Positions 1 to 12,403 are shown, counted from the stretch's first letter. The stretch: 64,000 nucleotides of DNA from Cheiracanthium punctorium (GCA_038373885.1 JAWZYV010016956.1:62001-126000), one strand, 5' to 3'. The notes: generated by a model from the letters alone, not told the origin. Numbers and translations are program-made.

Positions 1-251
1 GCGCATTTAAAGAAAATAACTTTTTTACTGCAAACGTGTACGAATTATATGGATTTTTTTTTTTTTTTTTTTTTTTTTACTTCCAATTTCGTTTATGACA
101 AAAATACAGTTGTGTGTCGGAAAGATTCAGAAACATATCGACAGTCAAGTCAGCTACATTTTGGATATTCTCTTACAGAAGATTTTATTCTTGGGGATTG
201 TCTACAAACACGTTCATCATACGACTCTATTAACTGTCCTTTGATTTGTGA

Positions 252-847
252 TTAACCCCTTGCCGACTTTGTCCGAACTAAAGGCTAACGTCCACTCGCG
301 TGCGTTTCAGTACGCTAGAATGGGACCCCAATGTATTTTTCTGAATCTTTAAGATGGTTTGGGGAGAAAAGTGCCCCCACTGAGAGGTGGGCGTGCTTTT
401 GTGGTTTCACGCGTTATCCTTTGGTGGCGAATCCCGACGCGTCATTAAAAGTCAATAAATTCTTCCCCCTGCACTGTATCCCCTCTTGTACAATGCCTTG
501 ACCATTAAAAAAAAACCCGCTGCGTCCAGAAACGGACGTGAGTGGACCCCAGCCTTTAGACCAAGTAGGTGAAATGTAGCATCCTAGCTCATCCTGAGTG
601 TGGCTCTGACAGAAGGAAAAATTTTACTGCACATGCAGTCTTTCCCGCATATTTCGTAAATACTTTTATTTATTTATTTATTTTTGCCCACTAGATGACA
701 GCATTACACAGTTTTACATTATTACTTTGAAAATGTACACGTGAATGGTGTAACTATGTTTAAAAATGTTTATTTGTGAAAATAAGCATAAAAAATTGAC
801 ATTTTTGACCTTCAAATATGGGATAAATTGAGATGGTAAAAGGTTAA
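252..847. mobile_element. Possible third TTAA element with subterminal inverted repeats
   Basis: The left side is TTAA (252-255) then CCCCTTGCCGAC. A strong inverted repeat of about 31 bases (starting CTAAAGGCT...GTCCACTC) lies at about 278-306, with its partner at about 529-560. The right boundary is proposed at AAAAGG-TTAA (844-847), but that end matches the left tip only weakly, so the true right end is uncertain. Confidence 0.45.
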
Positions 848-1825
848 AAATGACATTTATGGAAAGCTCACTCTCCCTTTGCTTTTTTTTTTTTTTTTTT
901 CAGATTAAAATTCAGAGCGAAAGTCTCTCACGCACTATCGTCGATATCTTACTGAACTAGCTGCCTTCGGCGACCAGTTTTGGCCGTCGATGGCCGCTTC
1001 GCGACTAGTTTGTGCAACCTACGGCACACGGCCCTCTTTGCAATCGAAATTTGCAACCTGCAGGTCGTCCGCCGGCTAGTAATTATAGATTTACGACAAA
1101 TACAAAATAAACGACACCAAATTAACTTAAATAAAAGCTATGATCAACAATGTTGAAATCAAAATGCATCCGTTTAAACGAATTCAAAATTAAACAAACG
1201 CTGTCACCAAAACAATCTAAAACACTCAAACACTTTTAAAATAGGATTTCACAAATGTCACGCCGTCAACATTTAAATAAAACTAACTTGCTTTGCTTGT
1301 CACGCAAAAGGAGTACTTTCGCCAGTATATGATGTCACCTAATCGATCTACGCGAGAGATTATGTTCCGTGATTTTTTTTTCAACTAATCAAGGAATAAA
1401 TAGTCTTTGCTTCTCTGTTTACTTTTCAAGGCGTGATATCTCGCTCGATATTTAGAGTTGAAAGTAGCTGCAAGTTAAAAAAAAGGTTAATTTTTTAGAA
1501 ATCTTTAGAACTGTATAAAAAGTTTTGCTTTTAGTTAGAGATAAAATGTCATTTTTATCAAAATTTCAACATGGCTGCAGATGCACCGGGAGCGATGAGC
1601 CGATCCCGGAATTGTTACGGACGGGACTTTTTTTTATTTAGATAGTCAAGATGGTGTACCTATCTATTGTTTGTTTAGATTAAGAAAAAAAAAAAAAAAA
1701 AAACAAGAATATACTGTATTTGATCCAAAAAATTGTACTCTTAAGTTAAAAATCTCATGAAAATTAAAATACACCGAAAAAAAAATTGATGAAAAGTACT
1801 CTATATAATGCTTACAGCAAATGTT
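848..1825. other. No gene seen
   Basis: It contains a poly-T tract followed by a GC-richer patch (about 930-1080) rich in CGGC/GCCG words, then AT-rich DNA. I could not assign it. Confidence 0.5.
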
Positions 1826-2195
1826 CTTTTATGTTGTTGTTGCTAATGCCCTTTGGCCAGATCCATGCTAGACGATGATAAATGAAATTGAGCGGCTTCC
1901 ATGTTATTGAGCCCTAGTGGGAGAAAGACCTACTTAGCTCGGTGCTTCTTAATTTTGAACCAATTCCTGTTGAGAGACCAGGTATCTTATACTGGTACCC
2001 CCAGAAATTCGCGTGAACATGGAGACCATTGGAGACACGGCAGATTTTACGCGCAGCAGCTTCGTACGCGGTCTAACAGCAGCATAAACAAGAGAAATTG
2101 TCAACCTCCCAAGCGCTGACCAAAGTTGGCGCTGCTTTACTTTCGGTGTTCTTATGTGAACCAAGCTTCAAACAACTGGGCCACTGTGGGACTGT
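1826..2195 (-). mobile_element. Possible SINE or LINE tail, reverse orientation
   Basis: Read on the minus strand it starts near an A-box-like TGGCCCAGTTGT, runs through a GC-balanced body and ends in a CAACAACAACA tail (1835-1845 region). This architecture is common for SINEs and LINE 3' ends. There is no second copy in the window and no clear TSD, so it rests on composition and architecture. Confidence 0.35.
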
Positions 2196-2199
2196 TTTC

Positions 2200-3828
2200 T
2201 TTTTTACTAAAAAAAAAGTAAAAAAGAATTAAGGAAGTACCTTAATTATACGAAGTATTAAGGTACACATAAAAAGGTACTTATCAATACTGTCTTATTC
2301 TTGTGATAAAAAGCACTAATCATTTTTTATCTCATTAGTAAATAATATACCATATTTTATTTATTTATTTTTACCAGGGAAGAATATTTTGTGTAGAAAA
2401 ATTTTTCCTTGACAGAAAACTTCCAATGTGCATGCTAAGGGGAAAAAAAAAAAAAAAAAAAAAAAAGACAAACAGGAGAACAAAGAAGTCCCTTTATCTC
2501 TCATTAGGTCGTCGTTCGACGAACAGCAAAGTTACAAATACGAATCGTTTACAAATACTAACGTATATTTTAATCTTCTATTTACAAAATTTACATAAAG
2601 GACTGTCTTAATATTTTGTACAGTGAGAACGAACAGAGTAGCTTCGTTTAAGGGAATTAAAAATATTATTAATCAGAAAAACAATGTTTCTAGCCTTAAA
2701 ATGTTTCCATTGAGAATGTACAAAATAATTTCATTTATCGTTCTTTTTAGTCTAAAATCGGCGATTCCTTATTTAAATTTCCAAAATGATCAAATCAATC
2801 CACCCTCTTATTTTGACTTTCTGTCGACCCTATTTTTGTGCTTAGCTTGCTCGCCTCCTCAGCGCCCTCTTCGATACGCCACTGCATTAGTAGTTATATT
2901 TCCCTACATACTGATATGCATGATCTGATAGTTGAATTTGTTCACGATAAAGCTAAAAAAAAACATACATCATAGAGTTATCTCATAAAGTAATCACCAT
3001 AGATTAAGCATATATCATCATAAACAAACTTGTTATAAATTAAACAAATTATATCATTTTACTGATAACCTTTCCGAAAAAAATTATTATTATCATTATT
3101 TTAATATTTAAAATAACTATAGTTGTTAGTTACATCAAGAATCTGAAATCTTAATTTCTTACATCAGTTTCAATTTAAATAAAGTAACAAAGAACGGTCA
3201 TTATATAATTTATTTGCAATGAGATTTTATTTCTGTTTATGTTTTAACTGGTAGCATTAATCAATTGGCCTTTTGATCAGTAATAATATAATACTGTTAT
3301 TAAAATTGATACGATAACAGTATGAAATATTGTTTTCCTATATTTATAAAGCATTAAATATTACATAATTTTATTAATAGTTATTTTTCATCCAATTTAC
3401 CTTACACTGATTTGGAACTATTTGTATTGGAACTATTTGTAAAATTCATGTAGTCTTGGCACATAAATAGAAATAAACTATAAATATGTTATGGATACTG
3501 ACAAGTTCTAGGATATCTCTTCACAAGCTACAATGCATTGTAAACGATAAATCTGTATTAGTTACGAAACTCCCGGAATAAAATTCTTAATAATCGGAAA
3601 TTTTGCAAAATGTATCACTTTTCGAAACACTTTGCTATGCAGTTCCATGTTTAAAACTTTTTTTCTGGGAGTTTCAGAAAAAGCACAGTTTTTTCATTTA
3701 TTAATGTGCACATTGAAACTTATGAAGAATCATCCTGATTCTTCTCAAATCCCTGGCTCAGTTGGTTTATTTTAGTTTGTATACCAAGTCCGTGAAGCAC
3801 GTTTTATTATTTTCTTCGAATTACACCC
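2200..3828. other. AT-rich intergenic DNA, no gene seen
   Basis: There are poly-A tracts, a partial match to the 26324 MITE near 2263, and only short chance ORFs. Confidence 0.6.
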
Positions 3829-4656
3829 TTAACCCTTTAACGCGCAATGTTCCCGCTCTGGGAACCCCAAACTCTGACGTTTTGACTGTCGCCAGTCACG
3901 AGGAATAGCTTTGATTTCTATAAAAATAGTTGCGGGTGACATAGCTCCACGAGAATCCTTTACTTTTAAGCACGTCATTTCCCGTAAAAAAAATTGCCAC
4001 GATTATTTTTAACAGCATTGACATCTGCAGAAAAATGGAAGAATGCGAGAACACCTTGGATAGATTGCCCTATGCTGAAAAAAGGGCAGCCGTGCCATCG
4101 CTCGACTTAACTACCAGCAAGATGGCGGACAATCGAAACGTTCATCGCGTGCCACAGATCTAGAGACCCTTTTTTGACGACAGAAATCTATCCAGCTGTT
4201 CTCGCATTCTTCCATTTTTCAGCAGATGTCAATGCTGTTAAAAATAATCGTATCAATTTTTTTTTACGGGAAATGACGTGCTTAAAAAGTAAAGGATTCT
4301 CGTGGGAGCTATGTCACCCGCCACTATTTTTATAGAAATCAAATCTATTCTTCGTGACTGGCAACAGTCAAAACGTCAGAGTTTGGTGTTCCCAGAGCGG
4401 GAACACTGCGCGTCAAAACGGAATTCTTGTCCATAACAAGTGCGTTTGCCTCCCAGATTTGCTGAAAAAAAGCTGAAAATGCTGAAAAAAGGGCAGCCGT
4501 GGCACAGCCAGCTGTCGTCAAAAAAAAAGGGTCTCTAGATCTGTGGCACGCGATGAACGTTTCGATCGTCCGCCACCTTGCTGGTAGTTAAGTCGAGCGA
4601 TGGCAACGGCTGCCCTTTTTCCAGCATTGGGAAAGGGTTGAGCCTCAAAGGGTTAA
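3829..4656 (+). mobile_element. TTAA foldback MITE, family A, composite copy
   Basis: TTAA lies on both sides (3829-3832 and 4653-4656). The left end begins CCCTTTAACGCGCA and carries the imperfect stem GTTCCCGCTCTGGGAAC common to the family; the right end finishes in CCTCAAAGGG. TTAA target sites with CCC...GGG termini are the hallmark of piggyBac-like elements. This copy is unusual: an inverted second left end is present (to about 4418). It is followed by a 42-base segment also found beside the copy at 33703, and then by another right end. It is non-coding. Confidence 0.85.
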
Positions 4657-5222
4657 TCTGCAAGTAAAATATATTAAGACAGTAGCATGTTCTCCAAATG
4701 AGTGTGCCTTTTAGTAAAGAAAAAAAAATCACAAATATGAACACTTTCTAACTCGTTTTAACATTGTCAGTCATAGTGAGTCATTTGCAAAGCTTGGATG
4801 ACTAATCAGAATTGCATGAAATAGCATTATCAGAAAGCCCGTTTTATCTATAGTATTAATGTATTTCTTTCGGGCGTGGGGGTAGGGCGCACACTTCGCC
4901 TCCCCTCCCCTTTCCATCCGCCCTTGATTCTAGACACACAGTAAATGAAATATGTTTCTTATATTTGTAGGGCTGTTTAAGAGCAGTTAACAGTTTAAGA
5001 ATATTTTTAGATGAAAATGACCATGGAGGAACATCAAACGTACGCAAAAGTGTCTTACAGAATTTTTTAAAAAAGTGAACTATCTGAGAAACTAAATGAA
5101 GGATGAGTCATACAATACTAAAGCATCACAAAACTTTAAAAATCTCCCTCCAATCAGTTTCGTTCAGGACTTGATAATGTTTAATGCCACTTACTTTTAC
5201 TATTTTGGGGCATAATAATTTC

Positions 5223-5319
5223 AATTTACTTTGTAAAAGAAAAATTTTAATTTACTTTGTAAAAGAAAAATTTTAATTTACTTTGTAAAAGAAAAATTTT
5301 AATTTACTTTGTAAGAGAA
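5223..5319. repeat. 26-bp tandem repeat, nearly four copies
   Basis: The unit AATTTACTTTGTAAAAGAAA plus AATTTT is repeated with a period of 26 and almost no divergence; the last copy differs slightly. A short TATTC run follows. Confidence 0.9.
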
Positions 5320-5499
5320 ATTTTCTATTCTATTCTATTCTTAACTTTCGGAAAACTGTCATATTGTAAGATGTATAATTTGATGTACAGGCCCTAACTG
5401 ATCCAAAAAAGCTAATTTTAATTAAAAACTAACCTTATATGAAATGAACTAATGAACGTAAAAATAAGATACATTTCTAATTTAAATCTTGAATTAAGG

Positions 5500-5830
5500 T
5501 ATGCGGAGAATATTTAAACATTCGGGGAGGCAAATTTTGAAATCATAACTCATTGATTTTTTGTTCAAATACATAGAAAATTGCAGACTGGCGTTAAAAT
5601 CAGCTAAATTTTTTAAATATAAAGTGAAAAATTAGGTGTTGCCATTGGAAAAAATAAAGTTCATGCGTGTTTTAGTATGAAGACGATCCCTTTCAGAAAT
5701 TTCATGAATAGCAAAATAGTTATTCGTAAACGATTGGCATGACTTTAATGGACTATATTACGACCGACGGCAAAATAAAGGGCGATTAGGCATTTTTCTT
5801 TTTCGCTGCTGTACCAAAGAATATAATATA
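5500..5830. repeat. Dispersed AT-rich repeat related to 26000-26290 and 24540-24620
   Basis: GTTGCCATTGGAAAAAATAAAG, AGTATGAAGA and CGACGGCAAAATAAAG-like words at 5637-5785 recur in order at about 26105-26250. A GGGGAGGCAAATTTTGAAAT-like block at 5523 appears reversed at about 24600-24635. The family is unknown and no ends were defined. Confidence 0.5.
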
Positions 5831-6104
5831 TACTAAATGTACTGCTTTCCCTGTTGGGTTACAGTGGAGCAGAAAACGATAATGAAATAAAAGTTTTTCA
5901 CCATGTGCACAGAGAATGAGAAAGTGCGTTTAATATAAGAGGTATAAATTGATTATAAAATAATATCACATCCAGTTTTTAAAAAAGATCATTTATCACT
6001 AAAATAGTCAGAAGTCTAATTCTAACTGTTACTAAAGTCAAAAGTTAAGAAAATTGTGAATCGTAGCATTTTCCGTTAAAATCTTTAATAGCCCTTTCTT
6101 TCTT

Positions 6105-6642
6105 TTAACCCTTTAACGCGCAGTTGTTCTCGCTCTGGGACACCAAACTCTGTCGTTTTGACTGTTGCCAGTCACGAAGAATGGATTTGATTTCTATAAA
6201 AGATAGTTGCGGGTGACATAGCTCCACGAGAATCCTTTACTTTTTAGCACCTCGTTTCCCGTAAAAAAATGGTCACGATTATTTTTAATAGCACTGACAT
6301 CTGCTGAAAAATGGAGGATTGCGAGAACAGCTGGATAGATTGCCCAGTGCTGAAAAAAGGGCAGCCGTTGCCATCGCTCGACTTAACTACCAGCAAGATG
6401 GCGGGCGATCGAAACGTTCATCGCGTGCCACAGATCGAGAGACCCTTTTTTGGGACAGCCAGCTGTCATCGGCACAGCCAGCTGTCGTCGGCACAGCCAG
6501 CTGTCGTCAAAAAAGGGTCTCTCGATCTGTGGCACGCGATGAACGTTTCGATCGTCCGCCATCTTGCTGGTAGTTAAGTCGAGCGATAGCAACGGCTGCC
6601 CTTTTTTCAGCATTGGGAAAGGCGTGCGCCTCAAAGGGTTAA
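6105..6642 (+). mobile_element. TTAA foldback MITE, family A, near-complete copy
   Basis: The element is 530 bp (6109-6638) between two TTAA sites. The right half is a near-perfect hairpin: an arm of about 100 bases at 6346-6450 pairs with 6508-6616. The loop contains three tandem copies of a GCACAGCCAGCTGTCGTC-like 18-mer. Two YY1-type words sit in the arms, one on each strand. It is the best reference copy for the family in this window. Confidence 0.9.
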
Positions 6643-7638
6643 ATAATGTAATAATATTAAAATCTTTCAAAATGTGGAACAAAGTGGTGTGTGACAGAAT
6701 ATTCCGCAGGGATTCATCAATAATCAAATCATCAATTATGAAATATTACTGATTTGTGTTCAGGCAGCATATAGGTAGGATTCGGTGTGTCATCTGGAAC
6801 TAATACGGTAGTCTTCTTGAATGAAACCAGAAGACGAGCGTAATCTTCAATACGAGATACAAAAGTTCTCTCTGCTAGTCTCTAATCTGAGATTTATGAA
6901 TGCGAAAACGCTATTATAGGATACCCTTTGAAAGCTACGATTTATTTTCTTCCGCAGCTTTCTTTTCAAAATTTCCACTTTCTTTTATAAGAAAAAAAAA
7001 GGAGGAGGGGGAGGGGTTACAGAGAATTGTTGAGCCATGGTCAATTTCTTTATAGATTTCCCATATTTTCTTTCTATGTAGGTCGTTTCCCCTTAGCCAA
7101 TCCCCACTATATCCAAGAGATGCCATGTCAGTTGCACGCTCTACCTTTGGAAATTGTCATCCCTCCCTGTTTAAATGCTATATAACCTACTTTTCTGTAG
7201 ATGCGGGGAGGAACGGCAAACGTTCTCAAAACCCCCTGAGTAGCCTCTAGCCTCAGGTTGACCACAGGGGTCTAGGTATGCGGTGGAACACTCGCATGGA
7301 AGAAAAAAAAAAGAAGAGAGATTTTTCTTTTTATTACAGGCAGTCTACTTGAAGGTAGACGAAGACTGGGATCATCAGGTGAGATGTCTGCTCAGGGCAG
7401 GAATGTAAGTGCCTAGGAAAGATGTTTTCCTGATTTCTTCGAGACCTGATCATAAAGATGGCAATAAAAGGGAAATCTACAGAGGAGTTTGTCATCCAGT
7501 GCATGTTCGGAGGCTCGAAACTATCTTATTAGTGTGACGGAATAGAAGAAATATGCGCGTCTCTTGAAGATATCAGCAGCACTTGGACTGGTGGACGGAC
7601 AATCCCCTTATCAGGTCAACAGCATCTTTCTGCTGCAC
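6643..7638. other. No gene seen
   Basis: Mixed-composition DNA between two family A copies. No open frame of note and no paired repeat were found. Confidence 0.5.
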
Positions 7639-7773
7639 TAACCCTTTCCCAATGCTGAAAAAAGGGCAGCCGTTGCTATCGCTCGAATTAACTACCAGCA
7701 AGATGGCGGACGATCGAAACGTTCATCGTGTGCCACAGATCTAGAGACCCTTTTTTGACGACAGCTGGCTGTG
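7639..7773 (-). mobile_element. TTAA MITE family A, truncated fragment
   Basis: It contains the right-end arm in reverse orientation, from ACCCTTTCCCAATGCTG through AAGATGGCGG to the loop sequence. The outer end with its TTAA and the whole left half are missing. Directly after it the sequence turns GC-rich, with two copies of a GCGCGGGC-CGATTTTCTTTGG-like unit. Confidence 0.8.
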
Positions 7774-7794
7774 CGCGGGCACGATTTTCTTTGG

Positions 7795-7983
7795 ACGGGC
7801 GGACGCGCGGGCGCGATTTTCTTTGGATTGTTTGAGATCCGCGACTTGACAGAATACTGCAGTGAGTCTAGAATCGTAAACGCTCTAAAGGTGGTCTATG
7901 ACTTCGCGGACGAACTGGAGCAGCACTATAAAGTCGTCACCAAGCAAACAAAAGAAGGCATTGCATCGTTCATAACTGATTAA
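7795..7983 (+). pseudogene. Open reading segment of unknown origin, possible transposase C-terminus
   Basis: An open frame of about 60 codons ends in a stop at 7981-7983, just before the hAT insertion. It reads as protein-like sequence, with an acidic and amphipathic stretch (NALKVVYDFADEL) and a terminal GIASFITD. This loosely resembles the ends of pogo/Tigger-type transposases, where a helix is followed by a KITDFF-like tail. The upstream part merges into the MITE fragment at 7639-7773, so no start is preserved. The assignment is weak; it may be a chance ORF. Confidence 0.2.
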
Positions 7984-7985
7984 TA

Positions 7986-7993
7986 TATAGCAA
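7986..7993. repeat. Left TSD of the 6.2-kb hAT element
   Basis: TATAGCAA, identical to 14155-14162 after the right tip. Confidence 0.9.
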
Positions 7994-8259
7994 TAGGGAT
8001 CGACCGATACCACATTTTCACCGGTAACCGATACCGATACTTTACCTATAAATTCATTTTTAGAAATAGCCGATACCGATACTTAACTGATACTGATACT
8101 TTACAGGATTTAATGCCATTTAAAATCTACATTTGTGGGCAGATTTTGCAACGAGAGTGCAGTTCTCGTTAAAATGAATAACACCATGATGCGTACATAG
8201 ATAAAAATTTGAACCCAGTAGAAAGCACTAAAAAGAAAAAGCTGTGAATACATTGAAGT

Positions 8260-8456
8260 GAGTGTACCAGGGGCGTAGCCAGAACTTTTTCATGGGGGGG
8301 GGGGGTTACGACTATACTGCAACTCACGTATATGCATACATATGTGTTATAAGGGAGTGAAGAATATACATTTTGTTTGGCAAAAAATCCCTCGTGTGGG
8401 GGTTATGACCCCCTAGCCAATGACCCCCTCCCCTTGGCTACGCCCCTGGAGTGTAC
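8260..8456. mobile_element. Short hAT-type MITE, family H1, copy 1
   Basis: The element spans 8268-8448 (181 bp). Its tips are CAGGGGCGTAGCCAG and, reversed, CAGGGGCGTAGCCAAG, with 8-bp TSD GAGTGTAC (8260-8267 and 8449-8456). A run of 11 G lies near the left end. It is nested in the 6.2-kb hAT element. A second copy lies at 45050. Confidence 0.92.
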
Positions 8457-10153
8457 AGTATTTATAGTCCTACTTTTCTATTAAAACATGCCGACCAATG
8501 GCCGAATTTATAAAACGCTGAACATTGGGAAATGACTGAAGTGTGCAGATTCGGGATTCTTTCTCTTCGCGTGGCCATCGATCTAACGGTCTAGAGTTTT
8601 GAGAGTTTTTCTCCAGATGTATCTTGAATATGCGTTAGAACCCCTCAAACAGTTCTCCTAGAGTCTCCTAGAGAGTTCTCCCTCCCTCTTTTTAGAGAAC
8701 TTACCTTATCTAGGTTATCAGACTATCTCTAGAAATTGCAGTACGTCATGCTTTTGAATAGACAGGTATAATTAAATTCTATAATTATACAGTGAGCACA
8801 AGACTTTTTTAATAAGTAAAATTTATTTTTAACATCAAACAAAACAAAATTTAAAAAAAAACCTCATTACGCACAAAATTTATAAGCAAAAATCCAAATT
8901 GTTTCACCAATGCGATTGACAACACACATATCGTGATGAATCAGAGCGAATTCGGCGTCAAAAGATCACTATCGTAAAAGAAGTTTTTATTCTTTTTCAT
9001 TCAAAAATCAGTAAATACACAAATTGAATGCTGATTGAACTATCGCATTTTTAATACTATTCTATGCTACTTGTAAAATTAATCTTAATCTAAGAAATGA
9101 AACGATTACAAAAAATGTCTCAAATAAATTACTTTTCCTAAGTCGGGGCAGATCAAAGAGAAAATTAAGGCAATATAAAATTACTCATTTTATTAAATTT
9201 TATCGTAAGATTTGTGTGTTTGAGATAAAATTTTCTAAAAATTTCAAATCTTTGATAAATCATTTTTAGTTTCAGAAAAAATAATCCCCCTCCCCCCAAA
9301 AAAAAGTTAATAAATAAATAAAAGAGTGTTTTTTTTTTTAGTGCAAAGGTTTGCCATAAATATAAAAACTCGCACCGAGAATTTCTCTGTAAAAAATCAA
9401 GAATTAAAATTTCTACTTTCCACACAGATATCTAAAACCTAGAAAATAATAATTTCAATATTTCTTTTGCGGCAAATTTTTTAAAACAGACAAAAAGTAT
9501 AAACTAACTTATCCTAGCCGCATATTGATTATAACTCCATTCATATTCATGAATCCACACAAATGATCCTAAAAGTTTGCAATTATGAATTTTTTAATAT
9601 CTATATTGAAAAAACTTGTAAAATATAATACAAAAACACGGCCGCATGCAATAGATAATAGTAACGAGTTTAGAAAAAATATATACAGCTGCTGTAAAAA
9701 CAAAAAAAAAAAAAAAAAAAAAAAAACACCTCCATGCTCCTAACTGTTTTCTAACTGTATTCCTGTTAAAAAAAAAAAAAAAAAGAAAAGAAAAGAACAG
9801 AAAAATCTGATTTTTGACCGTAAATTGTCTTTTAAAGGTAGGCAGTGATCTTAGTAGAAACAAGAACACTAAATAAAAAGAAAATATTAAAAATATAAGA
9901 CTTAGTTGATCAGTTTGTGATTGCCAGCCTCGAAATCTTCACGAAAAAAGCATATCCGTACACAGAGGTGTAACTACATCGTTGTGGCCCGTAGCGAATT
10001 CATTGCTTGGGCCCCCTTTATTACTACTAGCAGTTACAAAACAGAGCTATAACTTTTTCTCACTGATACCTTTATATTTGATACATATTTTTTGTATGTT
10101 GTTTAATTTATGTATTTCACTCGGTAACTTATTAATTGAATGTACAATTAAAG

Positions 10154-10155
<2 letters not shown>

Positions 10156-10193
<38 letters not shown>
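10156..10193. repeat. TA microsatellite
   Basis: About 18 uninterrupted TA units. Shorter AT/TA runs occur near 15415, 29454 and 46816; a TG run is at 54896-54916, CT runs at 61139-61155 and 63759-63770, and AAAT units at 63967-63994. Confidence 0.9.
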
Positions 10194-10197
<4 letters not shown>

Positions 10198-10439
10198 TTA
10201 ATATAATTTTTCAGTAAATGTAATGAGCTTGCAGCAGTCTCGTGTTCGGGGGGGGGGGGGCAGCTCCGGTCGGAGGATTGTGATTTCTTGCTCGTCTTAC
10301 CATCCTACTGTCATGCCACAGTCTGTGAAATACCACTGGAAATAGAAGTTATTTTCGCACCACTCTGCTGAAGTCGCCATGTGTACGTTTTCAGGATAAT
10401 GTTGGAAAGCCGTTATGTAGTCTTGAGGGAAAAAGTTTG

Positions 10440-10625
10440 AGGACGCCTATCAGCGGATCCAGAGGAGCGCTGGGGCACGTGCCCCCCCCCCTCCAAGACG
10501 AACTCAGTTTACATTATAGGTGATTGAGTTGTTTTGTAAATTTAAGTGATTTTATGAGAAAATGCAACAATAAATGTTTTGTACCCCCTCCAGAATTTTT
10601 TTCTGGATCCGCCACTGAGGACGCG
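10440..10625. mobile_element. Short hAT-type MITE, nested in the 6.2-kb hAT
   Basis: The element spans 10448-10617 (170 bp). The ends read TATCAGCGGATCCAGAGG and, reversed, CAGTGGCGGATCCAGAAA. The TSD is AGGACGCC / AGGACGCG (7 of 8). Confidence 0.8.
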
Positions 10626-12403
10626 CACTTCTAACATGGTAGTTAGTTCAATAAAATTATTCCTAGAACAATAAATTAATTAAATCATTAGTTTTTTTAT
10701 AGTTCATTACTTAATTAATATTAATTAAGGTTTCGCATTTGACTAAGACTGCTTTTATCCAAATTACCATACTGTTTTTCTCTGTACATTATTCAGTATT
10801 TACAATAACCGTTTTGTGTTATGGAGAGTCTACACTCTGGGGGTACCTTGGGTGGCGAACTTTTAAAAAGCATTTATCATCAGACCGTGCAACCACTCAA
10901 AAAAATATTTGAGTAATAGCCATATTTCCTACTTTCGTTTTGTGAATAACTAATTAGTTTTTGTAAGAAACACAAATTTAAAAGAAATTTTAGCACTTAT
11001 TGCTGTGTGACATGATTCGTTTTTACAGGGAACAAAATTTTAAATATGAAACTGTCCCCCTGAAATATCAAACGATGCCAAGGACAGTCTCCCCCATCAG
11101 TTTTGATATCGATATCACACCCAAGCAGAATCAGATGTCCTCGCGCCAATTTTTTAAATAAAAATTTTAATCCATTTTTAAACAAAAATTTAAAACCATA
11201 CACCTACCCTCCCCATAAAATTTATGTATATATATATGAATGACCCCCTTTCTTGAATCTAGATAGAGAGAAAATAAGTGTTTATAAAGCTGAAGTAAAA
11301 TTATAGCCTACATCTCGAAACCGGCTTTTTGAATTCGCTACAGATCGCATATTTACTGTTAGGCTCCTCCGGAACAATCGAGACGACAACCCCCTGACTA
11401 AGGGTCTCAATACCAACCAACCTACTGTTAGGTTCCAAATCGAAATATTTTAACAGAATAGTCGACTGTCCTGCTCCACTGTCATCTAACGTTTCCTCAT
11501 CCATACTTTCTTTCACACTTGATGATGGTACATCCAAGTGATGGTTAGAAAGAAAAACAAAAATACGGTTCGAAAACAGTCGCGCAATCAAAAATGCCAA
11601 TGAAACGATGCCTCTAATCTCATCACTAGAATAGATTCTTAAGTGGTATTGCACCTGCGTGGTTTTTCTCCTGAAAAGCTAGGTATCGGTTAAAAAGTAT
11701 CGGTAAAAATGGATGAATGTCTTGGGAACCGACACTTTCCCGATACTTTTGAGATATGTGTTATGCGAAGGCATAACAACACTGAGCGTTTTTCAGTCAT
11801 GCTCTGGAAAAGGTGAAGTTTAATACCTCACAAGTATATGCGAAGTTTTTAAGATTACTTCAAGTATAAAATACAATTTTCTCCCCAAAGTTCCCAGAGT
11901 TTATTCACACGGGGATCGCACAGACTTCGAATTTTCAGAGAAGGAATCTCCAGACCACACAGGGTGTATATCATATTTCAGTAAGCAACGAGGGTGCAGG
12001 GAAAATCGGTTCTCCAGTCTCAGTCAAGGAACTCATAAATTTTCAGTTTTGCAAGGAAAAGGGAAGCCCCATGTGATTTTTTATCTCCATTGGCTACAAT
12101 TAAAAATATGCAGTGGATACTGTGACATTGAGCCAAAAACATAAGAATTAGCCAAACTGGCGTAATTCAAACTCCAGAACTTCAGTAACGGTTTTGTCAG
12201 TTGGATTTGAAATTTCAAAAACTCAGGTCAGGCCTCTCGGAAGATTAAAGGGTTCGAGACTCACTCACATTCTCCTGAAATCGACCGATGCCTTCGGCTG
12301 GATGTCTTTTCCGTCGCTGTTTGAAGAAAATGAAAATTGATTATTAGAAATTCCCTGAGATTTATTGATGCCTGGACGGATCACTTTTACATCTCTGTTT
12401 GAA

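Larger units (their letters stand above)
4657..6104. other. AT-rich intergenic DNA with repeats
   Basis: It holds the 26-bp tandem repeat and a dispersed repeat listed separately; no coding signal is visible. Confidence 0.6.

Noticed and set aside
2426..2611. Lysine- or phenylalanine-rich short frames such as those at 2426, 14575, 9594 and 49
   Set aside because: Translations of poly-A/T tracts, not genes.
9965..10260. hAT-like left tip CAGAGGTGTAACTAC
   Set aside because: No matching right tip or TSD found; the poly-G near 10248 alone is not evidence.
11301..11654. 117-codon minus-strand frame inside the 6.2-kb hAT element
   Set aside because: No hAT transposase motif (no C-x2-H, no dimerisation block). 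It may be captured or chance sequence and cannot be supported as a gene.
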